A DNA stretch of 64,000 bases from Arthrobacter alpinus (lineage in GTDB: Bacteria; Actinomycetota; Actinomycetes; Actinomycetales; Micrococcaceae), in contig NZ_CP012677.1 in the NCBI RefSeq assembly GCF_001294625.1, positions 3,162,001 through 3,226,000 on the forward strand, in the 5' to 3' direction. Made by a program: the position numbers and the translations under genes. The notes beneath the pieces were generated by a model. The model was not told the origin of the DNA. It did not search any database and worked only from the letters and a program-made list of their open reading frames with translations. Shown here piece after piece: positions 1 through 9,800 of this stretch (position 1 is the first letter of the stretch; every line of letters starts with the position of its first letter).

Positions 1-577
1 CTGAGACGAACAAGCTCCCGGCAATTTCGCTGTTGCCCAGACCCTTGGCTGCCAGGAGAAAGACGTCACGTTCCCTTGCCGAGGGCCCTTCCAACACCGA
101 TAGATCGGGATCAGCAACGGGAAATGACCTGGCGGCGTGCGCGAAGAGCTCGTGGATTGAGCCGGGCGCAATAACCGAATAGCCCGAGTACACGGTGCGG
201 ATCGCCGCGAACAGAAACTCCGGCTCGGCGCTCTTGAGCAGATAGCCGCTGGCCCCCGCCTGCACGGCCTCAACCACTGCCTGGTCACGGTTGAAGGTGG
301 TCAACGCAATGATCCGCGGCTTGTCGGTTCCCGCGGCCAGTGACTCTTCGGCGATGCGGCGAGTCGCGGTGACACCGTCCATGCCAGGCATTCTCAAGTC
401 CATGAGCATGACGTCGGGGCAGAGTCGGGCGGCGAGCGCCACTGCTTCCTCGCCATCCCCGGCCTCGGCCACCAGCTCCATGTCCTGCTGGCTTTCTATC
501 AGCATGCGGATGCCCGCCCGGAAAAGCTCCTGGTCGTCCACCAACGCCACCGTGATGGGGTTCGTTGAATCACCCAC
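1..577 (-). CDS. Response regulator, NarL/LuxR family (3' end beyond window)
   Basis: The frame opens at a GTG (577-575), overlaps the last 8 bases of the upstream kinase remnant, and runs off the left edge after about 192 codons. The translation starts VGDSTNPITVALVDDQELF, a receiver domain with the acidic pair DD, the phospho-acceptor Asp in DVMLMDLRMPGMDG and the conserved Lys in SGYLLKSAEPE. From about residue 165 a LuxR-type HTH begins (REVDVFLLAAKGLGNSEIA-like) and is cut off. The protein would be a DNA-binding response regulator phosphorylated by a DesK/NarX-type kinase. Its kinase partner next door is broken, so its phosphodonor is unclear. Target genes cannot be read from the sequence. 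Confidence 0.9.
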   Translation of the reverse strand, partial: MGDSTNPITVALVDDQELFRAGIRMLIESQQDMELVAEAGDGEEAVALAARLCPDVMLMDLRMPGMDGVTATRRIAEESLAAGTDKPRIIALTTFNRDQAVVEAVQAGASGYLLKSAEPEFLFAAIRTVYSGYSVIAPGSIHELFAHAARSFPVADPDLSVLEGPSARERDVFLLAAKGLGNSEIAGSLFVS

Positions 578-1903
578 GACCAATTGCTTCCTGACGAACA
601 TCCCCGGCACCCAAGCCGATACGGTCTACCGCGTTTTCAAGCACCTGACCCATGCCGCTATGTTCACCCAGCCGGGTCCCGTAGGGGATGAAAAAGGTAA
701 CCCGGAATTGCGTCCCGTCGGGCCCCGCCGTCAGCCATCCTCCGGCCAGATGTGCCCTTTCCCGCATGCCGGCAATCCCCCGCCCCGTGCGGGTTTCCGG
801 TGCCGCGCCCTGGCCACTGGTCGTGACCGCTGGCACGTCCGAGGAAATGTGAAGCGTCAGCCCTGGCCCTCTCCAGTCAAAGTGCACCCTCGCCGCGGTA
901 CCCAGCCCGCTATGCTTGAGCGCATGGGTCAGGCACTCCTGCACGATCCGAAACACGGCAACCTGGGCCCCGGTGGTCAGCTCCATCGGTGTTCCGGACT
1001 CGCTGTGGGCAATCCTCAGACTGCCTTGCTGCATCCTTTCCAGCAGGGCCGCACATTGCTGAGGCGAGGCTGGGGAGCCGCCACTTCGCCGTCGCCCACC
1101 CCTTCAATGACACGTTGGGCGTCCACCAGGGCACTGGGTGCAAAGCGGGAAATATTCTCTAGGGCCTTGCGCACAGGCGCGGGCTGATCCTCGCCCAAGT
1201 ACATGGCACCGTCGGCCTGGGCGGCGATAACGGCCAGCGAATGGGCCAGCACGTCATGGAGGTCCCGGGAAATACTGGTCCGCTCCTGCTCGATGATCAG
1301 GTCCACTTCTGCCTCCAGCAAGGACGCCCGGGCCAGATTGCGGTCCTGGAACAATCCCCTTTGTTCCTCGAAGAGGGAAAGTAGCAGGCCCGCCGCGGCG
1401 CAGGCTGCCGCAATCATCAGCAGCAGCCCAAACACGGGCCAACCAAAGTTTTTGAATGTCGAAAAATCACCGTAGTGGCTGTTGTACCAGCCGACGCCTT
1501 GACCGTAGCGCCACGACAGCATGAGCACTGCCATGATGGCCGCAGACACCACATTGGCGGCTCCCGAAACGAACCGTTCCCTGCGGGTGCCGTTCCACTG
1601 GATGAACCCGAATGCAAGGAAGGAACCCACATAAATGGCCCAGTGGTTCGCCTCCATGGACGGGATGAGGTGGAGAAGCTGGCCCACCAACAAGGCAGTC
1701 GCCAGGCCCAGAGACACATAGGGTTTCCAGGCGGCAACCGCGAGAGTTGCCGTTGCGAACGCAAGTGGCAACGTTCCGTTCCAGGAGGGGAACCCTGGCC
1801 AGGGGCCCATTCGTCCGGCCTAGCCCACGCACCACAGAACGATGAAGACGATTGCCACCGCGGGGGCGCCCCAAAATCGCAAGACTCTCATCCGCTTTTC
1901 CAT
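570..1903 (-). pseudogene. Sensor histidine kinase (DesK/NarX type), disrupted by a nonsense codon and a frameshift
   Basis: Reading from ATG 1903 or 1891 gives MRVLRFWGAPAVAIVFIVLW and then CVG, followed by an in-frame TAG at 1822-1820, which removes the first membrane segment. After the stop the same frame continues (AGRMGPWPGF) through several membrane segments and a HisKA_3 block with the phospho-acceptor His in DLHDVLAHSLAV. At about 1047-1055 the frame breaks: adding one G to GTGCGGCC gives SNVAALLERMQQG and joins the two halves. The second half (to 570) is a HATPase domain ending in GRGIAGMRERAHLAGG, but the N-box reads ECLTHALKHSG, with His where Asn normally binds ATP-Mg. Two independent lesions plus the N-box change point to a decayed gene. 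A truncated product could start at ATG 1810. Confidence 0.85.
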
Positions 1904-2117
1904 GTTTGCAACCGTATCCACGGCTTCAGCCGTGCCGGCGCCACCTCGGGTGTCTCACCTCGAGTTCAACCCAAAAGCTGGCGGATTCATCTTTTGGGCC
2001 AATATCCGGGCTTTGCACCGTCACCGACGGTCCTGCATGCCTTGGGGAACGGCATCCCAGCATGCAGAATGGGCACATGGAACAACACCGTTCACCAAGG
2101 ACTGGCCGGAAACAACC

Positions 2118-3278
2118 GTGACGTTCCCCGTGCTTGCACTTATTTGCGTTGCAGCTCTGCTTGGCCCCTTGCTGGCGCTCCCGCAAAAGTGGCGCCTGCC
2201 CGTGGTGATCGGTGAATTACTGGCCGGCCTGCTCATTGGCCGCACCGCCTTGAACCTGGTGGATCCCGCCGAGCCCACCTTTACGTTCTTGGCCGACATG
2301 GGGTTTGCGCTCGTCATGTTCGTTGCGGGGACCCATGTACCGGTTCGAAACAAGGCGATCCGCTCCGCCCTGGGCCGCGGGGCACTGGGCCTGATTGCCG
2401 TTTCCGTCGTGGCGGCTGCCATCGGCATAGCCCTGGCCAGCGTGTTTGGCGGCGGCCATGCGCCCTTGTACATCGTGTTGCTGGCGTCGTCGTCCGCCGC
2501 CTTGGTACTGCCCATTGTGGGCTCGCTGGGACTGGCTGGCCCCAACGTCCTGGCCATGACCGCTCAGGTTGCCCTGGCCGACACCTTGGCTATTATTGCC
2601 CTGCCGCTTGCTCTGGATCCCGCCACCGCGGGGACTGCAGCGCTGGGTTCCTTAGCGGTGCTGGCCTGCTCCGGCGTCGTTTTTGTCCTGCTGCGGCAAG
2701 GCGAACGGACCGGCCTACGGGACCGCATCCACAAGGTGTCCGAGTCCAGGAAATTTGCCCTTGAGCTGCGCATCCAGCTCATCATCTTGTTTGCCCTGGC
2801 CGGACTGGCCGTCTGGAGCCATGTCTCCATCATGCTGGCAGGATTCGTGTTTGGGCTGGTGGTTTCCGCGGCAGGGGAGCCGCGCAGGCTGGCGCGGCAA
2901 CTGTTCGCGATCACCGAGGGATTCCTCGGTCCGCTGTTTTTCCTGTGGCTAGGCGCCTCCTTGAACCTGCACGAACTTGCAGCCCACCCACCCATGATCT
3001 TGCTGGGGCTGGCGCTGGGAGTGGGGGCCATCGCCGCCCACTCCGTCACGCGCTTCTTCGGCCAGCCGCTGCCTCTCGGGGTCCTGTCCGCCTCGCAGCT
3101 GGGCGTTCCCGTCGCCGCGGCAACCATTGGTATCCAGGCGAACCTACTGGCTCCGGGGGAACCGTCGGCGCTGGTCCTAGGCGCCCTCGTCACCATTGCC
3201 GCCGCCACGGTTGCGGCAGGAAGGTTTGCCGGGACGGCTGCCAAGGCCGGTGCCCTTCCGGCCCCTGACCCCGAGTAG
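2118..3278 (+). CDS. CPA2-family cation:proton antiporter
   Basis: This is a 386-residue hydrophobic protein with about 12 membrane segments, related to the Na+(K+)/H+ exchanger domain (CPA2/KefB-like). I chose GTG 2118 because the translation there begins directly with the first conserved helix (VTFPVLALICVAALLGP) followed by LPVVIGELLAGLLIGRT, a typical family N-terminus; the open frame extends upstream to 1842, but that part has no family character. No strong Shine-Dalgarno is visible (weak GGA 8 nt upstream). It has no cytoplasmic RCK/TrkA-N domain. Likely substrate is Na+ or K+ exchanged for H+; specificity cannot be read. It is the first of three cation/proton antiporter systems in the window. 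Confidence 0.85.
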   Translation: MTFPVLALICVAALLGPLLALPQKWRLPVVIGELLAGLLIGRTALNLVDPAEPTFTFLADMGFALVMFVAGTHVPVRNKAIRSALGRGALGLIAVSVVAAAIGIALASVFGGGHAPLYIVLLASSSAALVLPIVGSLGLAGPNVLAMTAQVALADTLAIIALPLALDPATAGTAALGSLAVLACSGVVFVLLRQGERTGLRDRIHKVSESRKFALELRIQLIILFALAGLAVWSHVSIMLAGFVFGLVVSAAGEPRRLARQLFAITEGFLGPLFFLWLGASLNLHELAAHPPMILLGLALGVGAIAAHSVTRFFGQPLPLGVLSASQLGVPVAAATIGIQANLLAPGEPSALVLGALVTIAAATVAAGRFAGTAAKAGALPAPDPE

Positions 3279-3287
3279 GAAGGATCC

Positions 3288-3342
3288 GTGCCGAAACAGA
3301 CGAGCCGAAACGTCGGTTTCGGCACGTTCCGCCTGTCTCGGC
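3288..3342. repeat. Nested palindrome 3' of the antiporter
   Basis: The 10-mer GTGCCGAAAC (3288-3297) is inverted at 3316-3325. GCCGAAAC recurs at 3304-3311 and forms an 8-bp hairpin (loop GTCG) with 3316-3323. The outer word 3290-3302 also pairs imperfectly with 3330-3342. It lies 9 bases after the antiporter stop. It could be a terminator stem without a T-run, or a small repeat. Confidence 0.6.
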
Positions 3343-3362
3343 GTCGGTACCAGCTTAGAGCA

Positions 3363-3395
3363 CGACGCCGGCACCCAGAAGGGGTGCCGGCGTCG
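3363..3395. terminator. 14-bp perfect hairpin between convergent genes
   Basis: CGACGCCGGCACCC (3363-3376), loop AGAAG, then its exact complement at 3382-3395. It sits between the convergent antiporter and DEAD-box helicase genes, where a bidirectional terminator is expected. No U-tract follows on either strand, so intrinsic termination is likely but not certain. Confidence 0.6.
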
Positions 3396-3403
3396 AAGTT
3401 CGA

Positions 3404-3543
3404 GCGGTGGATGGGCCCACGCTTGCCAGGTTCCGGGGAAATCGCGCCAGCGATTTATCCGGTCCCGAACATTGGGCCCACAAAGCGGTGGATGGGCCCA
3501 CGCTTGCCAGGTTCCGGGGAAATCGCGCCAGCGATTTATCCGG
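3404..3543. repeat. Two 59-bp perfect direct repeats (hairpin element, copies 1 and 2)
   Basis: Bases 3404-3462 and 3485-3543 are identical over 59 bp, 81 bp apart. Each contains GGGCCCACGC, then a hairpin AAATCGC-GCCA-GCGATTT inside weaker CCGG arms. In copy 2 the outer arms CCCACGCTTGCC and GGCAAGTGGG (ending about 3555) also pair, giving a long stem. A diverged third copy with the same loop and the same GGGCCCACGC start lies at 20141-20206. This is a small REP-like family at the 3' end of the helicase gene. Confidence 0.85.
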
Positions 3544-3557
3544 CCGGCAAGTGGGGA

Positions 3558-5285
3558 CTAGCGGCCGCGGCGCTGGTTGGAGGCAGGAGCCGAGGCACGG
3601 CGGGGCCCGCCACCGGCACGTGCCGGACGGCCTGCACCGCCACCGTTGGAGTTGAAGCTGCCACCTGAGGTGCCACCGGTGTTGGAGGACCAGACGGCCC
3701 CACCCTGGCCGGCCCCGCGTGAAGTGCTGCGCGGGGCGTCGTTGTTGTGCGAGGAACTGCGGGGCGCTGACCCCTGGCCTGCGCGGTTGCCGCGGGCCAC
3801 GTCGCCGTCGCGAGCCGGGCGACCCTCGCCTGCTGCACGTGCCGGACGGCCCTCACCGGAACGTGCCGGACGGCCTGCACCGCCAAAGCGGGCACCCTGC
3901 GGCTGGCCTTCACGGCGCTCCGAGCGGTTCCCCTCGGCGGAGGCGTCACCGGCAACGCGACCGCGCCCACCGCGACCGCCACGTCCACCGACTGTGGGGG
4001 CTGCGCCGGACCGGACCGAGCGCTTGCGCTGGGCGTTGGCGCCGTTGGAGGTGCCACCACCCTGTGCCGGCTGCTTCGCTGCGAGCAACGCCGCACGGGT
4101 ACGCGGGTCAATCTTGTCGGCAACATTGCCCACCATGTTGGCGATGGTCGGTGAGCTGGCGGTGACGCGCTCAAAGTTCACGTCGACACCGGCTGCCTTC
4201 ATGAGCTTCTTGACGTCGCTCTGCTGCTCGGGAAGCGTCAAGGTGACAACAACGCCGTCGGACCCGGCACGAGCCGTACGCCCTGATCGGTGCAGGTATG
4301 CCTTGTGCTCTGTGGGCGGGTCAACGTGGATGACCAGTTCAATGTCGTCAACGTGCACGCCGCGGGCGGCAACGTCGGTGGCAACCAGGACGCGGACGTC
4401 GCCGGTGGAGAACTCGGCCAGGTTCCTATCACGTGCGTTCTGTGAAAGGTTTCCGTGGAGGTCGACGGCGGGGATGCCGGCGTCGGTCAGGGTCTTGGCC
4501 AGCTTGCGGGCGTGGTGCTTGGTCCGCATGAACAGGATGCGACGCCCGGCCCCGGACGCCAGCTCGACGATAACCTGCTTCTTGATGGTCTGATCGCCAA
4601 CAACCAGGACGTGGTGCTCCATGGTGGATACCGACGCCGTGGGCTCGTCCACCGAGTGGGTGAGCTGGTTGGAGAGGTAGCGCTGAACAATCTTGTCCAC
4701 GCCGTTATCCAAGGTGGCGGAGAACAGCATGCGCTGGCCCTGGGTGGGGGTGGTGTCCAGCAGGCGCTTGACCACGGGAAGGAAGCCGAGGTCCGCCATG
4801 TGGTCGGCCTCGTCCAGCACGGTGATCTCAACGTTTTCCAGCGACACGATGCGCTGCTTCATGAGGTCTTCGAGGCGGCCCGGGCAGGCGATGACAATGT
4901 CAACGCCTGCGCGCAGTGCCTTTTCCTGACGGGCCTGGGAGACGCCGCCGTAAATGACCGTGGTGTTTAAGCCCATGGCCTTGGCCAACGGCTCGATGGT
5001 GTTGTTCAGCTGGGTGGCCAGCTCACGGGTGGGTGCCAGCACCAGACCCATGGGGCGGCCGGGCTTGCGGAAGTACGGGGCTTCGCGCTCGGCAAGGCGG
5101 GCAACCAGCGGGATGGCGAAGGCAATAGTCTTGCCCGAGCCGGTGCGGCCGCGGCCCAACACATCCCGGCCTGCCAGGGTGTCCGGCAAGGTCTTGATCT
5201 GGATGGGGAATGCTTCTTCAATGCCCTGAGCGGCGAGTGAAGCAACGATTTCCTTGGGCGCACCAAGGGCAGCAAAAGTTGTCAT
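3558..5285 (-). CDS. DEAD-box ATP-dependent RNA helicase
   Basis: This is a 575-residue RNA helicase. Start ATG 5285 gives MTTFAALGAPKEIV, matching family N-termini; an upstream extension is open but lacks family features. Motifs in order are the Q-motif region (FPIQIKTLP, about 26-34), Walker A RTGSGKT (47-53), PTRELA (85-90), DEAD (158-161), SAT (189-191) and HRSGRTARAG near residue 365. After about residue 440 comes a long tail rich in Gly, Arg, Ala and Pro with repeated GRPAR and RSGEGRPAR words, probably an RNA-binding disordered tail. Such proteins unwind rRNA or mRNA structure, often in the cold. The nearest candidate -10 (TAGAAT, complement of 5457-5462) would give a leader of about 165 nt, in keeping with post-transcriptional control. 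Confidence 0.93.
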   Translation of the reverse strand: MTTFAALGAPKEIVASLAAQGIEEAFPIQIKTLPDTLAGRDVLGRGRTGSGKTIAFAIPLVARLAEREAPYFRKPGRPMGLVLAPTRELATQLNNTIEPLAKAMGLNTTVIYGGVSQARQEKALRAGVDIVIACPGRLEDLMKQRIVSLENVEITVLDEADHMADLGFLPVVKRLLDTTPTQGQRMLFSATLDNGVDKIVQRYLSNQLTHSVDEPTASVSTMEHHVLVVGDQTIKKQVIVELASGAGRRILFMRTKHHARKLAKTLTDAGIPAVDLHGNLSQNARDRNLAEFSTGDVRVLVATDVAARGVHVDDIELVIHVDPPTEHKAYLHRSGRTARAGSDGVVVTLTLPEQQSDVKKLMKAAGVDVNFERVTASSPTIANMVGNVADKIDPRTRAALLAAKQPAQGGGTSNGANAQRKRSVRSGAAPTVGGRGGRGGRGRVAGDASAEGNRSERREGQPQGARFGGAGRPARSGEGRPARAAGEGRPARDGDVARGNRAGQGSAPRSSSHNNDAPRSTSRGAGQGGAVWSSNTGGTSGGSFNSNGGGAGRPARAGGGPRRASAPASNQRRGR

Positions 5286-5654
5286 GTAAAGAGAGAATCT
5301 TTCGTAAGGCGGTTCAACGTCCCACGGGCAGTTTTGACCACGGGTTCGCCGATTCAATGCCAGAGCGTGTCAACCGCGAGTGCTTTCAAAGCAAAACCGT
5401 GCGGGACAAGTTGCATGCGTTCATCGACGCAGAATGCGCAAGATGCACATTAAGTAATTCTATCCTAACAGCGGCACGACGCCGGAGCCTCACCTTAGTG
5501 CCCTAACTCACCTTCCAGGCGACTTTCTTTATGCGCAGGGCCAACCCCGGCGGGCTGCGCCACTGGCCGAGCTGAGCAACCCGAAGGGTGCCTTGCTGCG
5601 CATAATGAAGGGCCCGAGCAGGAATCTACCAAAGCCCCCGGTACGCTTAAAGGA
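5286..5654. other. Divergent intergenic region (helicase leader and trmB promoter)
   Basis: No protein-coding signal of its own was seen. The left part is the presumed 5' leader of the helicase, with a possible -10 TAGAAT on the minus strand at 5462-5457 and no convincing -35. The right end carries TACGCT at 5642-5647, 7 nt before the trmB ATG. Confidence 0.5.
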
Positions 5655-6584
5655 ATGAGTGAATTTCCAGCTTCCGAGTCCCCTGCCGCCGCACCAGCCT
5701 CTGCCGCCGCACCATCACCGGCGGAGCCGCGCGCCCCGCGCACCGAGGACGGCTCGGCCCGCCCCGTCACCCCAGGGAGCCAGGCCGCGGAGGGCACCTA
5801 CCGCACCCAGCCGGTGTCCTTCGTGCGCCGCGGCACCCGGTTGCAGGGCCGCCGCCAGCAGGCCTGGAACGAGCACTCCGACACGCTGGCCGTGGATGTC
5901 CCCCGCCATATCGCGGACACCTCCGTCCACCCCGACTACGTCTTCGACGCCGAGGCCGAGTTTGGCCGCGTGGCCCCCCTAGTCGTTGAGATCGGCTCCG
6001 GGCTGGGCGACGCCGTGGTGCACGCTGCCAAGGAAAACCCGGACAAGGACTTCCTGGCCGTGGAAGTTTACACACCGGGCCTGGCCCAGACCATCCAAAA
6101 GATCGTGGCCGCGCAACTAAACAACGTCCGCGTTGTGCAAGCCAACGCCCCCGAGGTCCTCTCCACCATGCTCCCGGCCGGCTCGGTCAGCCAGGTGTGG
6201 GTGTTCTTCCCGGACCCGTGGCACAAGACCAAGCACAACAAACGCCGCATGGTCAAGGACACATTCGCCCCCCTCGTCGCCCGCGTCCTGGCACCCGGTG
6301 GCGTGTGGCGGCTGGCAACCGACTGGTCCACCTACGCCGAGCAGATTCGCGACGTCGGCGTGGCGTCTGAGGACTTTGTCAACGTGCACGACGGCGAACG
6401 CACCGGTGCACAGAGCCCCCTCACCAAGGCGCGGCTCAGCGGCGTGGACTGCGAACAAAGCGACGAGCCGGACATGGTGGGCGGCTGGGCACCCCGCTTT
6501 GACGGGCGCATCCTGACCAGCTTTGAGAACAAGGCGCACAAGGCGGGCCGTGTCATCTTCGACCTCACCTTCCGCCGCAACTAG
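5655..6584 (+). CDS. trmB: tRNA (guanine-N7-)-methyltransferase
   Basis: This 309-residue SAM-dependent enzyme makes m7G46 in the tRNA variable loop. The catalytic domain shows the SAM site VEIGSGLGDAVVHAA (about 111-125) and the TrmB signature FPDPWHKTKHNKRR near residues 184-197. The first 60 residues are Pro/Ala-rich and probably disordered, which is longer than the usual 210-240 residue enzyme. ATG 5655 is preceded by TACGCT at -13 to -8, with AAAGGA between, so either a leaderless start or a short SD is possible. The gene stands alone, diverging from the helicase; a hairpin terminator follows at 6711. Confidence 0.93.
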   Translation: MSEFPASESPAAAPASAAAPSPAEPRAPRTEDGSARPVTPGSQAAEGTYRTQPVSFVRRGTRLQGRRQQAWNEHSDTLAVDVPRHIADTSVHPDYVFDAEAEFGRVAPLVVEIGSGLGDAVVHAAKENPDKDFLAVEVYTPGLAQTIQKIVAAQLNNVRVVQANAPEVLSTMLPAGSVSQVWVFFPDPWHKTKHNKRRMVKDTFAPLVARVLAPGGVWRLATDWSTYAEQIRDVGVASEDFVNVHDGERTGAQSPLTKARLSGVDCEQSDEPDMVGGWAPRFDGRILTSFENKAHKAGRVIFDLTFRRN

Positions 6585-6622
6585 TCCACGCCCAACACCC
6601 CAACGCCAGCAAGGTCTTTAGG

Positions 6623-6668
6623 TGATGCAGCGTTCACCAAAACACGGTAAAAGATGATGCAGCGTTCA
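6623..6668. repeat. 14-bp direct repeat upstream of narG
   Basis: TGATGCAGCGTTCA occurs at 6623-6636 and again at 6655-6668. Start-to-start distance is 32 bp, close to three helical turns. It lies about 150-195 bp before the narG start and could be a tandem regulator site. Confidence 0.6.
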
Positions 6669-6710
6669 GGTGTAGTGCGTCATATTTAACTGCGCCGATG
6701 ACACATTCCC

Positions 6711-6740
6711 TGCCACAAACGCCGCAAAGTGGCATTTTTT
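6711..6740 (+). terminator. Intrinsic terminator after trmB
   Basis: TGCCAC (6711-6716) pairs with GTGGCA (6729-6734) across a 12-nt loop and is followed directly by TTTTTT (6735-6740). It is placed between trmB and narG and would insulate the nar operon. Confidence 0.65.
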
Positions 6741-6819
6741 GGGCAACAATTAGCGCACCTCTTTGTCAGCTAATACACGGACGGTAGAAAACGCCGAAAC
6801 CACGCCTTAGGGTGGGGCT

Positions 6820-9800
6820 ATGAGTGCTGAAACTATTGCCGCCGGGGTCGATGGACCGGCGTCGGACGCGATGTTGAAATTGGGACGCTTCTTCACCAAA
6901 TGGGATGAGAGCGAGGATTCCCGTGCCGTCTTTCGGGAGGGCGGCCGCTCCGGGGACATCTTTTATCGAGACCGGTGGAGCCACGACAAGGTGGTGCGCT
7001 CCACCCATGGCGTGAACTGCACGGGCTCGTGTTCGTGGAAGATCTACGTCAAGGACGGGATCATCACGTGGGAGTCCCAGCAGACCGACTACCCCTCGGT
7101 GGGTCCGGACAGTCCCGAATATGAGCCGCGCGGCTGCCCCCGCGGCGCCGCCTTTTCCTGGTATACCTACTCCCCCACCCGGGTCCGTTTCCCCTACGCC
7201 CGCGGCGTGCTCGTGGAAATGTACCGCGAGGCCAAGTCCCGGCTCAACGACCCTGTGCTGGCCTTTGCCGAAGTCACCGGCGACCCGGAGAAGCGCAAGA
7301 GGTACCAAAACGCCCGCGGCAAGGGTGGGCTGGTGCGCACCTCATGGGCCGAGGCCATCGAGATTGCCGCCGCCGCCCATGTGAACACCATCAAGACCTA
7401 CGGCCCGGACCGGGTGGCCGGATTCTCTCCCATCCCCGCCATGTCCATGGTCAGCCACGCGATCGGCACCCGCTTCGTGCAGCTCATCGGCGGGGTCATG
7501 ACCTCCTTTTACGACTGGTATGCGGACCTCCCCGTCGCCAGCCCCCAGGTGTTTGGCGACCAGACCGACGTCCCCGAGTCCGGCGACTGGTGGGACGCCA
7601 CCTACCTGATGATGTGGGGCTCCAACGTCCCAGTGACCCGCACCCCCGACGCCCACTGGATGACAGAGGTGCGCTACCGCGGCACGAAGGTCATCGCCAT
7701 CAGCCCCGACTACGCGGACAACACCAAGTTCGCCGACGAATGGCTGCCCGCCGCTGCCGGCACTGACGCCGCCCTGGCCATGGGCATGGGCCATGTGACG
7801 CTCAAGGAGTTCTTTGTGGACCGGAAGGTCCCGTTCTTCCAGGACTATGTGCGCCAGTTCACCGACCTACCATTTTTGATCCGCCTGGAAAAGCGCGACG
7901 ACGGGACGTACAGCCCCAGCAAGTTCCTCACCGCCTCGTTCGTCCCCGGCCAGGAGGGTGTCGAGGACGCTGCATTCAAGACCATGCTCTTTGACAAGGT
8001 CACAGGTCGGGCGATCGTACCCAACGGCACCATGGGACACAGGTATTCCAAGACAGGTGAGGGCAAGTGGAACCTTGACCTCGAGGGCATTGAACCGGTG
8101 TTGAGCATGGACGAGGTCTCCACGGAGACCACCGAGATCTTGTTGCCGTGCTTTGAGGACCCCCAGGGTACCGGTTCCATCCTGCGCCGGGGTGTGCCCA
8201 GCAAACTTGTGGATGGCCACCTGGTCACCACTGTGTACGACCTGATGCTGGCCCAGTACGGCGTGGGCCGGCCGGGCCTGCCAGGGGACTGGGCCGCGGA
8301 CTACAACGACGCCTCCACCCCTTACACCCCGGCCTGGCAGGAAGAGGTCACCTCCGTCCCGGCGCAGGCGTGCATCCGGATCGCTCGCGAATTTGCCCGC
8401 AACGCCGAGCAGTCCAAGGGCCGCTCCATGATCATCATGGGCGCTGGCATCTGCCAGTGGTTCCACGGCGACACCACGTACCGGGCCATCCTGGCCCTGG
8501 TCATGCTGACCGGGTGCATGGGCCGCAACGGTGGCGGCTGGGCCCACTATGTGGGCCAGGAGAAATGCCGCCCCGTCACCGGCTGGGTGTCCCTGGCCAA
8601 CGCCCTGGACTGGTCGCGCCCGCCCCGGACCATGATCGGAACCGGCTACTGGTACATGCACACCGACCAGTGGCGCCAGGACGGCTACTCCGCCGACGCG
8701 CTCAAGTCCCCGCTTTCCACCGGCCACCTGGACGGCATGCACACGGCCGACGCCCTGGCCCAGTCCGTGCGGCTGGGCTGGATGCCGTTCTATCCGCAAT
8801 TCGACACCAACCCGCTTGATTTGGCCGACGCTGCCATCGCCGCGGTGGCTGCCGGCGAGGCGGTGGATGAGAAGACCTGGGTGGCGCAGTCACTTATGAA
8901 CCGCACCGTGAACCCGGCCATCGAAGACATTGACGCCCCGGAAAACTGGCCGCGCACGTTGGTGCTGTGGCGTTCAAACCTGTTTGGCTCCTCCGCCAAG
9001 GGCAACGAGTACTTCCTGCGGAACCTGCTCGGCACGCACAACAACGTCATGGGGCAGGACAACCACGAATCCCTCAAACCCCAGGACGTGAAATGGCATG
9101 AACGGGGCCCGGAAGGGAAACTGGACTTCCTTGCCTCCGCGGACTTCCGCATGACCAGCACCACCTTGCTCTCAGACGTGGTCTTCCCCGCCGCAACCTG
9201 GTACGAGAAGCACGATCTGTCATCCACCGACATGCACCCGTTTGTGCACGCCTTCACGCCGGCTATTGACCCGCCCTGGGAGACCAAGACCGACTTTGAG
9301 ATGTTCACGCTGCTGGCCGAGGAGTTCTCGCGCCAATCGGAAAAGCATCTGGGCACCCGCAAGGACCTGGTCAGCGTCCCGCTGATCCACGACACCGTAG
9401 GGCAGATCGCCCAGCCGGGCGGGGTGGTCCGCGACTGGCGTGAGGACGGCATTGACGGGGTGCCGGGGCAGAACATGCCCAACTTCATCGTGGTGGAGCG
9501 CGACTATACAGCCATCGCCCACAAGCTCGCCGCCGTCGGACCTCTGGCGGACAAGCTCGGGTTCACCGTCAAGGACGTGAACTACAAACTGGACAAGGCC
9601 CTCACCCACCTGGGCAAGGTCAACGGCGTCATGATGGGCGGCACGGCGCACGGGCGCCCGGCCATCGACACGGACGCCAAATTCGCTGAGGCGATCCTCG
9701 CCTTCTCCGGCACCACCAACGGCCAACTCGCCGTCAGCGGGTTCAAGGAATTGGAGAAGCGCACCGGTGTCAAGATGGTGGACCTGGCCGAGGGCAGCGA

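Noticed and set aside
1..577. Response regulator as the nar operon regulator (NarL)
   Set aside because: It is 6 kb away, its kinase partner has the membrane layout of DesK-type kinases, and no link to nar genes is visible.
1016..1060. Programmed frameshift in the sensor kinase
   Set aside because: No slippery heptamer is seen, and the same gene has a nonsense codon near its start, so decay is simpler.
3404..3543. Possible CRISPR array
   Set aside because: Only two repeats of 59 bp with a 22-bp gap, strongly palindromic, no cas genes, and a third diverged copy elsewhere: a hairpin repeat family fits better.
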